NCBI RefSeq assembly: GCF_014652375.1
Contig: NZ_BMYR01000005.1
Coordinates: 186,001 to 250,000, forward strand
DNA from: Alishewanella tabrizica
Lineage (GTDB): Bacteria > Pseudomonadota > Gammaproteobacteria > Enterobacterales > Alteromonadaceae
Length of the DNA: 64,000 nucleotides
Direction of reading: 5' to 3'
Both the position numbers and the translations under genes were made by a program. Shown in pieces: positions 18,726 to 28,354 of this stretch (positions within the stretch are counted from its first letter, which is position 1; the number at the start of each line of letters is the position of its first letter). The notes below the pieces were generated by a model that saw nothing but the letters and a program-made list of their open reading frames with translations, was not told the origin of the DNA and did no database searches.

Positions 18726-20477
18726 TTGCAGACAGAACATTCAACTTCGGTTGCGGTATACCGCCGCTTGCTTTCTTATTTAAAGCCTTATCGTCTTGGT
18801 TTCGTAGCAGCTATCTTAGGCATGGTAGGGTATTCTGCAATTGATGCGGCCTTTATTGCGTCAGTACAGCCCTTTATAGATCGTGGTATTCAAGAAAAAG
18901 ATACTGACTTTTTAAAGTTGGCGCCCCTTATCGTGATCATTATGTTTGTGTTGCGAGGCATTTTTCACTTTACAGCAACTTACTGTATTAGTTGGGTTGG
19001 AAATCAAATTGTCAAAGATATGCGCCAGCAATTGTTTGGTCATATGATGCGTTTGCCGGTGAGTTTTCATGACAAACATTCCACGGGCGAATTGATTTCA
19101 AAAATTACTTACGATGCCGAGCAAATTAAACAATCGTTAACCAAGGCGTTAATTGTATTGGTAAGAGACGGAGCCTTAGTTATTGGCTTAATTGTGGTGA
19201 TGTTTTGGTACAGCTGGCAGTTATCGCTGATATTTTTTCTGATTGCGCCCGTTATTGCCGTTATTGTGAGTTTTGTGTCTAAACGCTTTCGTCAATTAAG
19301 CCATAAAATCCAGCATGCCATGGGCGGTGTTACTACGGCGTCAGAGCAGATGCTCAACGGTCATAAAGTGATTCTCTCTTTTGGTGGTCAGCAAATCGAG
19401 GACGCACGCTTTGCCGAGGTGAATAATCAAACGCGCTTACAAGGCGTTAAAATGGATTCTACGTCGGCCATTAGTTCTGGCGTAATACAATTAATCGCGT
19501 CTTTTGCTCTGGCGTTTGTGGTGTATATGGCCAGTCAACCCGAAATGCTTGACACGCTAACCGCAGGTATTTTTTCCGCTATCGTGACCTCAATGGTCAT
19601 GTTACTTAAGCCATTAAAGCAACTCACTACGGTGAACAGTGAATTTCAGCGCGGCTTAGCGGCGGCAGCCAGTATTTTTAAGGTATTAGATGAAGCGGCT
19701 GAACGTGAAACCGGTAGCAAAGCGTTACAACATGCGAAAGGCGATATTGCGTTTAACAATGTCAGTTTTCATTATCCGGGTCATCAGCAACGGGTGTTAA
19801 ATGAGATTACGTTTGCAGTTCCCGCGGGGAAAACGGTAGCGTTAGTGGGACGTTCTGGTAGCGGCAAAACCACCATTTCGAGTTTATTACCGCGGTTTTA
19901 TGAGGTAGAGCAAGGCCAAATTTTGCTCGATGGTGAGAATATCCAAGCGTATACGCGGGCATCGTTACGAGAGCAAATTGCAGTGGTATCTCAGCATGTG
20001 ATGTTATTTAACGATACCATTGCTAATAACATTTGTTACGGCATGGCAACGCCGGTAAGTCGCGAACAGTTACTGGATGTAGCAGAAAAAGCCCATGTTA
20101 TGGAATTTGCGAATAAGATGCCTGAGGGCTTAGATACGCAAATTGGCGAAAATGGCGTGAGTTTATCTGGAGGTCAACGTCAGCGAATTGCGATTGCGCG
20201 GGCGTTACTACGACAGGCACCCGTACTGATTTTAGATGAAGCGACGTCGGCGCTCGACACCGAGTCTGAGCGAAAAATTCAGGCGGCATTAGATGTGCTG
20301 CTTAAAGGCCGCACCAGTATTGTTATTGCGCATCGGTTATCCACTATCGAAAATGCCGACAGCATTATAGTGATGGATCAAGGACGTATATTAGAACAAG
20401 GCACCCATGCTGAGTTGCTGGCATTAGGTGGCGCTTATGCGTCGCTGCATAAATTACAATTTGGCAGTGATAAATAA
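18726..20477 (+). CDS. msbA: Lipid A export ATP-binding/permease protein MsbA
   Basis: Flips lipid A-core from the inner to the outer leaflet of the inner membrane. The 583-residue half-transporter has a six-helix exporter domain (1-320) with SFHDKHSTGELISK in the coupling helix, then the ATPase with Walker A GRSGSGKTT near 375, signature LSGGQRQR near 479, Walker B ILDEATSALD near 503 and the His switch in IAHRLSTI. The start appears to be TTG at 18726, since the next candidates would cut conserved sequence and an AAGG lies upstream. The stop overlaps the lpxK start by one base (TAATG). Confidence 0.95.
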   Translation: MQTEHSTSVAVYRRLLSYLKPYRLGFVAAILGMVGYSAIDAAFIASVQPFIDRGIQEKDTDFLKLAPLIVIIMFVLRGIFHFTATYCISWVGNQIVKDMRQQLFGHMMRLPVSFHDKHSTGELISKITYDAEQIKQSLTKALIVLVRDGALVIGLIVVMFWYSWQLSLIFFLIAPVIAVIVSFVSKRFRQLSHKIQHAMGGVTTASEQMLNGHKVILSFGGQQIEDARFAEVNNQTRLQGVKMDSTSAISSGVIQLIASFALAFVVYMASQPEMLDTLTAGIFSAIVTSMVMLLKPLKQLTTVNSEFQRGLAAAASIFKVLDEAAERETGSKALQHAKGDIAFNNVSFHYPGHQQRVLNEITFAVPAGKTVALVGRSGSGKTTISSLLPRFYEVEQGQILLDGENIQAYTRASLREQIAVVSQHVMLFNDTIANNICYGMATPVSREQLLDVAEKAHVMEFANKMPEGLDTQIGENGVSLSGGQRQRIAIARALLRQAPVLILDEATSALDTESERKIQAALDVLLKGRTSIVIAHRLSTIENADSIIVMDQGRILEQGTHAELLALGGAYASLHKLQFGSDK

Positions 20478-21457
20478 TGCCATTAGAGCGTGGTTGGTAT
20501 AACAAATCTGGCTGGTGCTATTTACTGTTACCATTAAGTGCGCTGTTTTGGTGTATTACCCGCGTTAGGCGTTGGTTATTTAAGATTGGGGTAAAGGCAT
20601 CAACGCGTTTACCTGTGCCGGTGATTGTGGTCGGGAATATTTCAGTTGGCGGTACGGGTAAAACGCCGTTTACACTGTGGTTATGCCAGCAATTGCGACA
20701 GCATGGATTTACCCCAGGCATTATTAGTCGTGGTTATGGTGTAAGGCTTGCCGAGCCAAAATTGGTCTTGGCGCAGCATAGTGCCGCGCAAGTGGGTGAT
20801 GAGCCTTTGTTACTAGCAGAGCGCAGCGGGTGCCCAGTGGTGGTGAGCCCTAATCGTATTGCGGCTGGCCAACACTTACTTGCCAAACATCCGAAAGTGG
20901 ATATCATTATTTCCGATGATGGCTTACAGCACTACGCATTGCAGCGTGATATGGAAATTGTGTTAATTGATGGCCAGCGTGGTTTAGGTAATGGGTGCTT
21001 GTTACCTGCTGGGCCGTTACGCGAGTTGCCTTCTCGTTTACAACAGGTTGATTTGGTTATCGCCAACAGCGGATTTCATCCGTTAGCTGATGGTAGTATG
21101 CAGATACATGCCTCAGGCGCAATGGCGTTGTTAGCCGATCAACCTGCGCTGACGCCACAGGAGGCGGTAACATTAATTGCTGGGATTGGTAATCCACAAC
21201 GCTTTGAGCGTTCGGTCTTAGCCGCAGGCTATCAGATCGCGGCACAGCGTTTTTTCGCCGATCATCATCCTTTTTGTGCTGCCGATTTTGCTGGAATCAC
21301 CACGCCAATATTAATGACAGAAAAAGATGCGGTAAAATGCCGCGCATTTGCGCAACCAGGTTGGTATTTTTTGGCAGTAGAAGCCGCGCCTGATCAGCAG
21401 ATCATTGATAAACTGACGACAAAACTTAACTTATTACGGAGTCATTATGGCCATTAA
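20477..21457 (+). CDS. lpxK: Tetraacyldisaccharide 4'-kinase LpxK
   Basis: Phosphorylates the 4' position of the lipid A disaccharide, at the inner face of the inner membrane. The 326-residue protein has an N-terminal membrane helix (LLPLSALFWCITRVRRWLF), a P-loop GNISVGGTGKTP and the SRGYG, VGDEPLLLA and DDGLQH motifs that bind substrate and ATP. Asp in DDGLQH is the likely catalytic residue by family knowledge. It is translationally coupled to msbA, and the next gene starts inside its last codons. Confidence 0.96.
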   Translation: MPLERGWYNKSGWCYLLLPLSALFWCITRVRRWLFKIGVKASTRLPVPVIVVGNISVGGTGKTPFTLWLCQQLRQHGFTPGIISRGYGVRLAEPKLVLAQHSAAQVGDEPLLLAERSGCPVVVSPNRIAAGQHLLAKHPKVDIIISDDGLQHYALQRDMEIVLIDGQRGLGNGCLLPAGPLRELPSRLQQVDLVIANSGFHPLADGSMQIHASGAMALLADQPALTPQEAVTLIAGIGNPQRFERSVLAAGYQIAAQRFFADHHPFCAADFAGITTPILMTEKDAVKCRAFAQPGWYFLAVEAAPDQQIIDKLTTKLNLLRSHYGH

Positions 21458-21644
21458 TACGGCACTCACGGATATATTGGCCTGCCCTTTATGTAAGGGT
21501 AAGTTAAAGTATGATAAAGAACAGAACAGACTGATTTGTACCGCTGATAGACTGGCCTATCGCATTAGCCAAAATATTCCGGTCTTATTAGCCGATGAAG
21601 CGACAGCCTTAACCAGCGACGAGTGCGAAAAATGGCGTTCATAG
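21447..21644 (+). CDS. ycaR: Trm112/YcaR family zinc-ribbon-like protein
   Basis: A 65-residue protein of the Trm112-like (UPF0434) family. It has [10 protein letters not shown] near residue 11-20 and [21 protein letters not shown], the usual body of the family; only three Cys are present, so zinc binding is uncertain. It always lies between lpxK and kdsB in enterobacteria as ycaR, and here overlaps lpxK by 11 bases and kdsB's reading frame by a few bases. The exact role in bacteria is not settled. Confidence 0.9.
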   Translation: MAINTALTDILACPLCKGKLKYDKEQNRLICTADRLAYRISQNIPVLLADEATALTSDECEKWRS

Positions 21645-22384
21645 TCGTTATTCCGGCGCGTTTTGCTAGCAGTCGTTTACCGGGCAAGCCATTAGCCGAT
21701 ATCGCGGGCTTGACCATGATTGAGCGTGTATATCGGCAAGCAGAACAAAGTGGCGCAGCGCGGATCGTGGTCGCTACCGATGATGAGCGTATTGTGGCAG
21801 AGGTGCGGCGTTTTGGTGGGGAGGTATTGTTAACCTCCACGCAGCATAACTCCGGAACAGAGCGTTTAGCTGAAGTCGTCACGACATTACAACTACCACC
21901 TGATACCATCGTGGTTAATGTGCAAGGCGATGAGCCCTTTATTCCGCCAGCCATTATTCAGCAAGTTGCCGCGAATTTAGCCTCTCAGCAAAAGGCAAGA
22001 ATGGCGACCTTAGCGGTACCCTTAGGTGAGCTTGCTGATATTAATAATCCAAACGTGGTGAAAGTGGTGACCGATAAACAGGGATATGCCTTGTATTTTA
22101 GCCGAGCGACAATTCCATTTGATCGGGATCGCGCCTTTACCAGCGAGTTTGCTCAGCATTATCGTCGACATATTGGGTTATACGCTTATCGTGCCGGTTT
22201 TATTTTAGATTATGTGCAATGGCCAAGCTCTACACTCGAACAGATTGAAGCCTTAGAACAACTGCGTGTGCTATGGCAAGGGGAGGCGATTCATGTAGCG
22301 ACCGCCTTGGAAACTCCCGCCGTTGGCGTGGACACCGCAGACGATTTAGAACGTGCGATTCGAGTTGCTCAGCAGCATGCTTAA
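21632..22384 (+). CDS. kdsB: 3-deoxy-manno-octulosonate cytidylyltransferase KdsB
   Basis: Activates Kdo with CTP to give CMP-Kdo for the lipopolysaccharide inner core. The protein of about 250 residues has the nucleotidyltransferase start [18 protein letters not shown], the metal/sugar motif VNVQGDEPF, the [12 protein letters not shown] motif and the HIGLYAYR block. A GTG three codons upstream (21623) is possible, but the ATG at 21632 begins at the usual family start. It overlaps the preceding ycaR stop and the following pseudouridine synthase start. Confidence 0.96.
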   Translation: MAFIVVIPARFASSRLPGKPLADIAGLTMIERVYRQAEQSGAARIVVATDDERIVAEVRRFGGEVLLTSTQHNSGTERLAEVVTTLQLPPDTIVVNVQGDEPFIPPAIIQQVAANLASQQKARMATLAVPLGELADINNPNVVKVVTDKQGYALYFSRATIPFDRDRAFTSEFAQHYRRHIGLYAYRAGFILDYVQWPSSTLEQIEALEQLRVLWQGEAIHVATALETPAVGVDTADDLERAIRVAQQHA

Positions 22385-23096
22385 ACCGCTAGAAATCATT
22401 AGCCAAACCACGGATTTTGTGGTGGTAAATAAACCTGCAGGGCTGAGTTTTCATTCTGAAACGGGGCCGGGTCTGGTGGTGTTAGCAGAGCAACAATTAG
22501 CCACAAAGTTGTATCCTATTCATCGCTTGGACAAATTAACCTCAGGGCTGTTGATTCTCGCGCGCTCATCTAAAGCGGCGGCTGCCCTAACGGAGTTATT
22601 TACCACACGCCAGATCAGTAAATATTATCTTGCATTAAGTACGCAAAAACCTCTGAAAAAACAAGGATGGATCAAAGGAGATATGCAACCCGCTCGTCGG
22701 GGAGCGTGGCGTTTGACTACAACGCAGTCTCACCCTGCGGTGACGTATTTTGTTAGTCATGGGTATCAGGAATGGCCTTTTCGCGCGTTTTTATTGCGGC
22801 CCTATACGGGGAAAACGCATCAATTACGTGTTGCGTTAAAAAGCCAAGCTGCTGCCATTTTGGGTGATACGCTTTATGGTGGTTCGACTGCAGATCGTAT
22901 GTATTTACATGCCTTTGCTTTAGCCTTTATCTATCAGGGAGAATCCTATCAATTTACCTTGTTACCAGATAGTGGTGCGCAATTTGCTGCTTTAATGACG
23001 GCGAAATTACCTGAAACATGGTACACACCTTGGGATGTGTCGTGGCCCGCAGCTCCAAAGCTATCCGAATCCCTAACCACGCTTCGTGATGAGTAA
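22377..23096 (+). CDS. RluA-family pseudouridine synthase (TIGR01621-like)
   Basis: A single-domain RNA pseudouridine synthase of 239 residues with no S4 domain. The catalytic motif is [11 protein letters not shown] with Asp52; other family motifs are [11 protein letters not shown] near 15-26 and [14 protein letters not shown] near 142-155. This short type, placed after kdsB, matches the TIGR01621 subgroup; its RNA target is not known to me. The ATG at 22377 overlaps the kdsB stop by eight bases. A GTG at 22353 is an alternative but lies deep inside kdsB. Confidence 0.85.
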   Translation: MLKPLEIISQTTDFVVVNKPAGLSFHSETGPGLVVLAEQQLATKLYPIHRLDKLTSGLLILARSSKAAAALTELFTTRQISKYYLALSTQKPLKKQGWIKGDMQPARRGAWRLTTTQSHPAVTYFVSHGYQEWPFRAFLLRPYTGKTHQLRVALKSQAAAILGDTLYGGSTADRMYLHAFALAFIYQGESYQFTLLPDSGAQFAALMTAKLPETWYTPWDVSWPAAPKLSESLTTLRDE

Positions 23097-23126
23097 ATAA
23101 GCTTAAATACAATAAGCAGGAATTTT

Positions 23127-23948
23127 ATGTCAGATTTTCATACGCGTTTTGCCGGGATCAGCCGTTTGTATGGGGCCGGCGCGTTAGCTGCTTTTCAGCA
23201 GTCGCATGTTGTTGTCATTGGTATTGGTGGTGTAGGCAGTTGGGCCGCTGAAGCCTTAGCACGTTCGGGTATAGGCGAAATCACGCTGATTGATCTCGAT
23301 GATGTGTGCGTAAGCAATATCAATCGGCAATTGCATGCCCTAACCGATACAGTGGGGCAGGACAAGGTGGCGGTGATGGCCGCACGTATTTTACAGATTA
23401 ACCCTGATTGTAAAGTTAATCAGGTTGCCGATTTTATCGCGGCCGATAATATGTCCACGTTATTGGCAAATAATGTTGATTATGTGTTGGATGCCATTGA
23501 TTCTGTGAAGGCTAAAGTCGCACTTATTGCGTGGTGCAAGCGGCATAAAGTTCCGCTTATTACTACGGGGGGGGCGGGCGGACAACTTGATCCGACCCAA
23601 ATTCAACTCGCTGATTTAACGCTCGCTTTCAATGATCCACTGCTTGCCAAGGTGCGCAATATGTTGCGACGTAATCATCAGTTTAGCCGTAATCCAAAGC
23701 GCCGCTTTGGTGTCGATTGCGTGTTTTCAACCGAACAATTGCGTTATCCACAAGCCGATGGCAGTGTGTGCCAACAAAAACCAGCGGTATTAGCCGATCA
23801 GGCAACGGCAATGCGCTTAGATTGCAGTGGCGGCTTTGGTGCTACTACAGTGGTCACCGCCAGTTTTGGTTTTGCTGCCGTGTCGCGTATTTTGTTTAAG
23901 CTACAGGCTAAAGCACAGCGTACTGTTATCAAACCGATCGACAGTTAA
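23127..23948 (+). CDS. tcdA: tRNA threonylcarbamoyladenosine dehydratase TcdA
   Basis: An E1-like enzyme that uses ATP to cyclise t6A37 to ct6A in tRNA. The 273 residues include the Rossmann ATP site GIGGVGSWAAEALARSG (residues 32-48), the acidic DLDDVCVSNINRQ loop, and DAIDSVKAKVALI. CsdL is another name, as it interacts with the CsdA/CsdE sulfur-transfer pair; here csdA-csdE lie immediately downstream on the opposite strand, which supports the call. A 30-base gap separates it from the pseudouridine synthase. Confidence 0.93.
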   Translation: MSDFHTRFAGISRLYGAGALAAFQQSHVVVIGIGGVGSWAAEALARSGIGEITLIDLDDVCVSNINRQLHALTDTVGQDKVAVMAARILQINPDCKVNQVADFIAADNMSTLLANNVDYVLDAIDSVKAKVALIAWCKRHKVPLITTGGAGGQLDPTQIQLADLTLAFNDPLLAKVRNMLRRNHQFSRNPKRRFGVDCVFSTEQLRYPQADGSVCQQKPAVLADQATAMRLDCSGGFGATTVVTASFGFAAVSRILFKLQAKAQRTVIKPIDS

Positions 23949-24041
23949 TCGCGTTCGGTTACCACTAATCGACATATAGAAGAGGCTCTGTGCGACTTAA
24001 ACAGACGTTAGACATTCTGGCAAACTAGATAACGGGGGGCG

Positions 24042-24491
24042 TTAGCTTCCCGTTATATTGGCTTTAATTCGCATGATCATGGCGTTTAAACCATTGCTAC
24101 GCGATTGGCTTAAATATGGTTTCAAATTTAAGGCATCAAAAGCCCGTTGTAAATCGAGCTGTTTTAATTCCTGTTGGCTTAACCCATTAATAAAAGACAG
24201 CATAATAGCTAATAACCCTTTGACGATGCGGGCTTCACTATCCAGTAAAAAATAGTGTTTATTATTAGCACTGTCATGATAATGCAGAAGCCAAGCTCGA
24301 CTTTCACACCCTTTGACTAGCCATTCATTTTGACGCATTTTTTCAGGAATGCTGGGCAGTTTTTTGCCTAACTGCATTAATAAGCGGTACTTTGATTGCC
24401 AATCCAAAGGTTGTTGTAAAACGGGCAAATCCTGTTGCCGAATAGCCGTTAAGGCTGTTGCTGTGTCCGTTAAGAGTTGTTCCATGGTCAT
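24042..24491 (-). CDS. csdE: Sulfur acceptor protein CsdE (SufE family)
   Basis: Accepts persulfide sulfur from cysteine desulfurase CsdA. The 149-residue SufE fold shows the reactive cysteine in VKGCESRAWL (Cys62), preceded by WQSKYRLLMQLGKKLP and followed by the SFINGLSQQEL helix. The ATG at 24491 overlaps the csdA TGA (ATGA), indicating translational coupling; the frame is open further upstream inside csdA but that would be non-native sequence. An 8-bp inverted repeat at 24029-24056 spans its stop codon and may protect the 3' end. Confidence 0.92.
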   Translation of the reverse strand: MTMEQLLTDTATALTAIRQQDLPVLQQPLDWQSKYRLLMQLGKKLPSIPEKMRQNEWLVKGCESRAWLLHYHDSANNKHYFLLDSEARIVKGLLAIMLSFINGLSQQELKQLDLQRAFDALNLKPYLSQSRSNGLNAMIMRIKANITGS

Positions 24492-25717
24492 AATGCCAGG
24501 ATCTCCACTGCCTGAGTCAATGCGTTTAAGCATTGCTCTACTTCAGTTAACTGATTATAAGGCGCAAAAGCAAACCTTACGGCACCCGGTACCGCCAGTA
24601 GCTCAAATAAAGGCATTGCACAATGTTGCCCAGCCCGCACGGCAATACGTTGTTCGTTAAGCAATAAGGCTAAATCAGCAGGATGCTCACCTTGTACGTT
24701 TAACGTGACAATACCAGCGTTATTTTGCTGTGCTGACAGCAAATTAATGCCCGGTATGTGCTGTATTCCATCGTGAAAAGTCTTTAATAACAGCCTTTTA
24801 TAACTCTTTATTTGTTCAGCGTCAAATGTACTAATAAAACGGATAGCCGCAGCTAAGCCCAGCGCGGCTGCAATAGAGGGGGTGCCGGCTTCTAATCTAG
24901 CGGGTAGTTGATTAAAACGACTGCGCGCAAAACTCACATGTTCGATCATTTCACCGCCCCCGAGCAGAGGGGTTAGTTTTTCTAGCCACTCGCGTTTACC
25001 ATACAATACGCCAAGCCCCGTAGGACCGTAAAGCTTATGTGCAGAGAAGCAGTAAAAATCGGCAGCAAGTGTTTGCATATCAGGGACTTGCCATGCAATA
25101 CCCTGAGCGCCATCCACCACGGTTATTGCACCACAGGCTTTTGCTGCTAACAGCATGTTTTCTAATGGTAAAATACAACCAAGCGCGTTTGAAACCTGCG
25201 TTAAACTCACCACTTTAGGATTGAGTGAGAGTAATTTGTTATAAGCATTAAGATCCAGTTGATAGCCGGATGCGGCATCTCCCTGCAGCGGGATCACATC
25301 CAATATCACGCCAAAACGTTGGCAATGTAATTGCCAAGACACAATATTAGCATGATGCTCTAACGCTGAAATTACAACGCGGTCTCCGGCCTTTAATACA
25401 CTGTGCATTAAGCCGTAAGCAATTTGATTCAGCGCTGCAGTGGTACCACTGGTAAAAATGATCTCAGCGCTTTCGGCCGCATTTAGATATTTTTGTACAC
25501 AAGTGCGTGCATCTTCGTAAAGATTAGTTGCCGTTTCGCTGAGTAAATGAGTGCCGCGATGGACATTACTGTTTTGCTGACGATAAAAAAGACCTACCGC
25601 GTCTAATACGGCCGCAGGCTTATGTGTCGTGGCCGCATTATCCAGATAGATCCACTCAGGTTGCTCCGTAAAAAAAGGGAAATGCTGACGAAAAGCGGCG
25701 GCATTAAAATCTGACAT
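24488..25717 (-). CDS. csdA: Cysteine desulfurase CsdA
   Basis: A PLP enzyme that removes sulfur from cysteine and passes it to CsdE. The 409 residues include LDNAATTHKP at the N terminus, His in SALEHHANIVSW, Asp in VVDGAQG, the PLP lysine in SAHKLYG (Lys228) and the persulfide cysteine in AGQHCAMP (Cys366). This is a class II (SufS/CsdA-type) desulfurase. It leads the csdA-csdE operon; the gltA terminator and a 17-bp palindrome lie upstream. Confidence 0.95.
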   Translation of the reverse strand: MSDFNAAAFRQHFPFFTEQPEWIYLDNAATTHKPAAVLDAVGLFYRQQNSNVHRGTHLLSETATNLYEDARTCVQKYLNAAESAEIIFTSGTTAALNQIAYGLMHSVLKAGDRVVISALEHHANIVSWQLHCQRFGVILDVIPLQGDAASGYQLDLNAYNKLLSLNPKVVSLTQVSNALGCILPLENMLLAAKACGAITVVDGAQGIAWQVPDMQTLAADFYCFSAHKLYGPTGLGVLYGKREWLEKLTPLLGGGEMIEHVSFARSRFNQLPARLEAGTPSIAAALGLAAAIRFISTFDAEQIKSYKRLLLKTFHDGIQHIPGINLLSAQQNNAGIVTLNVQGEHPADLALLLNEQRIAVRAGQHCAMPLFELLAVPGAVRFAFAPYNQLTEVEQCLNALTQAVEILAL

Positions 25718-25811
25718 AACAACTCAATTCGGCGAAAAATAAGGCGTGTATTATGCCGTGATTCAGTGGATTAAGCGAGATAAGGTAAAGGGAATTCGAC
25801 TGTTAGCGTAG

Positions 25812-25828
25812 ATGAAATGCCATTTCAT
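25812..25828. promoter_or_regulatory. 17-bp near-perfect palindrome upstream of csdA
   Basis: Arms ATGAAATG and CATTTCAT flank a single C, about 95 bases before the csdA ATG and just before the gltA terminator. It could be a regulator site for csdAE or a small transcript hairpin. No known operator was matched. Confidence 0.3.
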
Positions 25829-25843
25829 GTAACACTTAAGCAT

Positions 25844-25870
25844 AAAAAAAGCGGCTTGAGCCGCTTTTTA
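25844..25870 (-). terminator. Intrinsic terminator of gltA
   Basis: A GCGGC/GCCGC stem extended by A:T pairs to 10 bp, loop TTGA, lies 15 bases past the gltA stop. Read leftward it ends in a run of seven T. This is a textbook factor-independent terminator. Confidence 0.9.
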
Positions 25871-25884
25871 ATAAAACACGAGGT

Positions 25885-27162
25885 TTAATCTTTACTTACG
25901 TAATCACGCTCGGTGTAACCAGTATACAACTGGCGAGGACGGCCAATTTTGTGGCCTTTGTCAGATAGCATTTCATCCCAGTGCGAAATCCAACCTACTG
26001 TCCGCGATAGCGCGAAAATGACGGTAAACATGCTGGTTGGAATGCCGATGGCTTTTAAAATAATACCTGAGTAGAAATCGACGTTTGGATACAGTTTCTT
26101 CTCAATAAAGTACGGATCAGACAACGCTATGCGCTCTAATTCCATAGCTACGTCTAACAATGGATCTTTAATGTTCAGTTCTTTTAACACTTCATGACAG
26201 GTTTCACGCATTACTTTGGCGCGCGGGTCAAAGTTTTTGTACACGCGATGACCAAATCCCATTAAGCGGAACGTGTCATTTTTATCTTTAGCACGCGCAA
26301 CAAACTCAGGAATGCGTTCTACTGAGCCAATTTGCTGTAACATTTTCAAACAGGCTTCATTAGCGCCACCGTGCGCAGGGCCCCACAATGATGCAATACC
26401 TGCTGCAATACATGCATAAGGATTCGCACCAGAAGAGCCTGCCAACCGTACGGTTGAGGTAGAGGCATTTTGTTCATGATCGGCGTGTAACATAAAAATC
26501 CGATCCATCGCTTTAGCCAACACTGGGCTGACCTGATAATCTTCAGCTGGGACAGAAAACATCATATGTAAAAAGTTTTCTGAATAACTTAATTCGTTGC
26601 GAGGATAAACGAAAGGTTGACCAACTGTGTACTTATACGCCATGGCTGCGATGGTTGGCAGCTTAGCAATTAAGCGATGCGCACTACGCGTACGTTGTTG
26701 TGGATCATTGATGTCTAAGTCTGAATGGTAAAAAGATGACATTGCACCTACGACACCACACAGCATTGCCATTGGGTGCGCATCAACGCGGAAACCTTGA
26801 AAAAATGCTGCAATCTTCTCATGCACCATGGTGTGGCGCGTAATGGTTTTAACAAACTCATTGTACTGTGCTTTAGTCGGTAATTCGCCTTCTAAAAGTA
26901 AGTAACAAGTTTCTAAATAATTAGATTTTTCAGCAAGTTGCTCAATTGGATAGCCACGATGCAGCAAAACACCATTGTCACCATCGATATAGGTAATTTT
27001 AGATTCGCAGGAGCCCGTTGACATAAAACCTGGGTCGAAGGTGAAGTAGCCCTGTTGACCGAGAGTACGAACATCGATTACGTCAGTGCCTGCCGAGCCT
27101 GAATAGATGGGTAATTCAAATGTCTTACCATCAATCTGCACGACGGCCTTTTTATCTGCCAT
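25885..27162 (-). CDS. gltA: Citrate synthase (type II, hexameric)
   Basis: Condenses acetyl-CoA and oxaloacetate to citrate, the first step of the TCA cycle. The 425 residues carry the catalytic blocks: [19 protein letters not shown], the first catalytic His in [11 protein letters not shown], the second in [13 protein letters not shown], and the catalytic Asp in the PNVDFYSG block. The N-terminal [10 protein letters not shown] extension is typical of the NADH-sensitive Gram-negative enzyme. AGGAG lies at good distance before the ATG. It is divergent from sdhCDAB across 476 bases, the classic gammaproteobacterial arrangement. Confidence 0.97.
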   Translation of the reverse strand: MADKKAVVQIDGKTFELPIYSGSAGTDVIDVRTLGQQGYFTFDPGFMSTGSCESKITYIDGDNGVLLHRGYPIEQLAEKSNYLETCYLLLEGELPTKAQYNEFVKTITRHTMVHEKIAAFFQGFRVDAHPMAMLCGVVGAMSSFYHSDLDINDPQQRTRSAHRLIAKLPTIAAMAYKYTVGQPFVYPRNELSYSENFLHMMFSVPAEDYQVSPVLAKAMDRIFMLHADHEQNASTSTVRLAGSSGANPYACIAAGIASLWGPAHGGANEACLKMLQQIGSVERIPEFVARAKDKNDTFRLMGFGHRVYKNFDPRAKVMRETCHEVLKELNIKDPLLDVAMELERIALSDPYFIEKKLYPNVDFYSGIILKAIGIPTSMFTVIFALSRTVGWISHWDEMLSDKGHKIGRPRQLYTGYTERDYVSKD

Positions 27163-27638
27163 TGGATTTCTCCTATTGTTGTAGTATCGGATATGGGGTT
27201 TGGGCTATTCTACTCGCAAACCACACCTGAAAGTCAATTCTAAAGACTAATGGATTAATAAGTATTCGACTCTAGTCGTATTGCTGTCAGCAATAAATAC
27301 TGTAAATTTCCATCTGCGGAATTTTCCGTTTAAAACCAAACAAAAATTGTAATAGCGTTTCATGAAATATATACTATTGGCGGCGTAAAAACAGTTCACC
27401 AAACAGCAGCTTTTTTGCTGAACCAGCTTTAGTAGAAAAGAGTATATAATCAAGCTATTCGTATGCGCAGTGTGCTAGCAATAAAGTTCCAAACAAAATA
27501 CGTTTTATTTTGTCAGCTAAACTTGCTAACACGCAGGCAAAACCTATAGCCAGAAGATATCTGCTTCGTGTTGTGGCTGTTTTTCCAGCTACAATAATGA
27601 CAACTACGCTCTACACGGGCATCGATAGGCAAGACACT
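27163..27638. promoter_or_regulatory. Divergent gltA-sdhC control region
   Basis: A gene-free stretch of 476 bases that must hold the promoters for gltA (leftward) and sdhC (rightward). It contains a palindrome at 27279-27295 (arms TATTGCTG and CAGCAATA around one T), a TATAAT at 27445-27450 without a good -35 partner, and an AGG ribosome binding site at 27627-27629 for sdhC. A hexamer TACAAT at 27590-27595 is another possible -10 for sdhC. By analogy with E. coli, ArcA and CRP control is likely, but I cannot point to convincing sites. Confidence 0.5.
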
Positions 27639-28016
27639 GTGAAAAAGCAAAGACCAATAAATCTAGATCTAACGACAATCTCTCTACCTGCGGCTGGCAA
27701 AGCCTCTATCCTGCACCGGGTTACAGGTGTAGCAATGTTTTTCGCTCTCCTATTTGTGATCTGGGCATGGGCGACGTCATTGCAAAGCGCAGAAGGTTTT
27801 GACTACGTGAAGTCCTTGCTAAATTCACATTTAGCCAAATTTATCGCTTGGGGCACTATCACGGTACTTATTTATCACCTGATTGGCGGTGTTCGCCATC
27901 TAATTATGGATATGGGGCATTGGGAAGAGCTTGGCTCGGGTAACCTTAGCGCCAAAATCACGATTGGATTGTGGATTGTATTAGCCGTTTTAGCAGGAGT
28001 TTGGGTATGGTTTTAA
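27639..28016 (+). CDS. sdhC: Succinate dehydrogenase cytochrome b556 subunit SdhC
   Basis: Membrane anchor of complex II; with SdhD it binds haem b and quinone. The 125-residue protein has three membrane helices and the motif KASILHRVTGV with the quinone-site Ser and Arg, followed by AYH-type YHLIGGVRHLIMD, where His is the expected haem ligand. The frame is open from 27510, but the GTG at 27639 gives VKKQRPINLDL, which matches the E. coli start region, and has an AGG nine bases upstream. It overlaps sdhD by 10 bases. Confidence 0.92.
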   Translation: MKKQRPINLDLTTISLPAAGKASILHRVTGVAMFFALLFVIWAWATSLQSAEGFDYVKSLLNSHLAKFIAWGTITVLIYHLIGGVRHLIMDMGHWEELGSGNLSAKITIGLWIVLAVLAGVWVWF

Positions 28017-28354
28017 ATCAGGCAAGCCTGAAACGCGATGGCGTTCAGGATTACGTATCGCTGCGTGCTTCCGCTATCGTGTTAGCACTTTACAGTTTAT
28101 TTATTTTAGGCTTCTTTCTTTTTACCCCTGAAATCACCTTTGAAGTATGGCAAGGTTTATTTGCCAATATTTTCATGAAGGTGTTTACCTTGTTAGCGCT
28201 GATCTCCATCGCCATCCACACGCGTATTGGTTTATGGCAGGTGCTAACTGACTACGTCAAGAACGCAACATTACGTGGCGTTTTACAGTTTGTGCTGTAC
28301 GTAATTGCCTTCAGTTATGTGGCAGTTGGTTTATTTGTGTTGTGGGGTGCTTAA
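28007..28354 (+). CDS. sdhD: Succinate dehydrogenase membrane anchor SdhD
   Basis: Second anchor subunit of complex II, 115 residues with three membrane helices. The motif IAIHTRIGLWQVLTDYVK carries the second haem-ligand His and the quinone-site DY; RASAIVLALYSLFILGFF is the first helix. The ATG at 28007 overlaps sdhC and follows GGAG. The sdhA GTG comes directly after its TAA, so translation is tightly linked. Confidence 0.94.
   Translation: MVLNQASLKRDGVQDYVSLRASAIVLALYSLFILGFFLFTPEITFEVWQGLFANIFMKVFTLLALISIAIHTRIGLWQVLTDYVKNATLRGVLQFVLYVIAFSYVAVGLFVLWGA

Noticed and set aside
24029-24056. 8-bp inverted repeat at the csdE stop as a terminator
   Set aside because: The loop is 12 bases and no T run follows, so I only mention it in the csdE entry.
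27247-27453. Leftward frame of 68 codons in the gltA-sdhC gap
   Set aside because: No ribosome binding site, no conserved motif, and it lies in a region expected to be regulatory.
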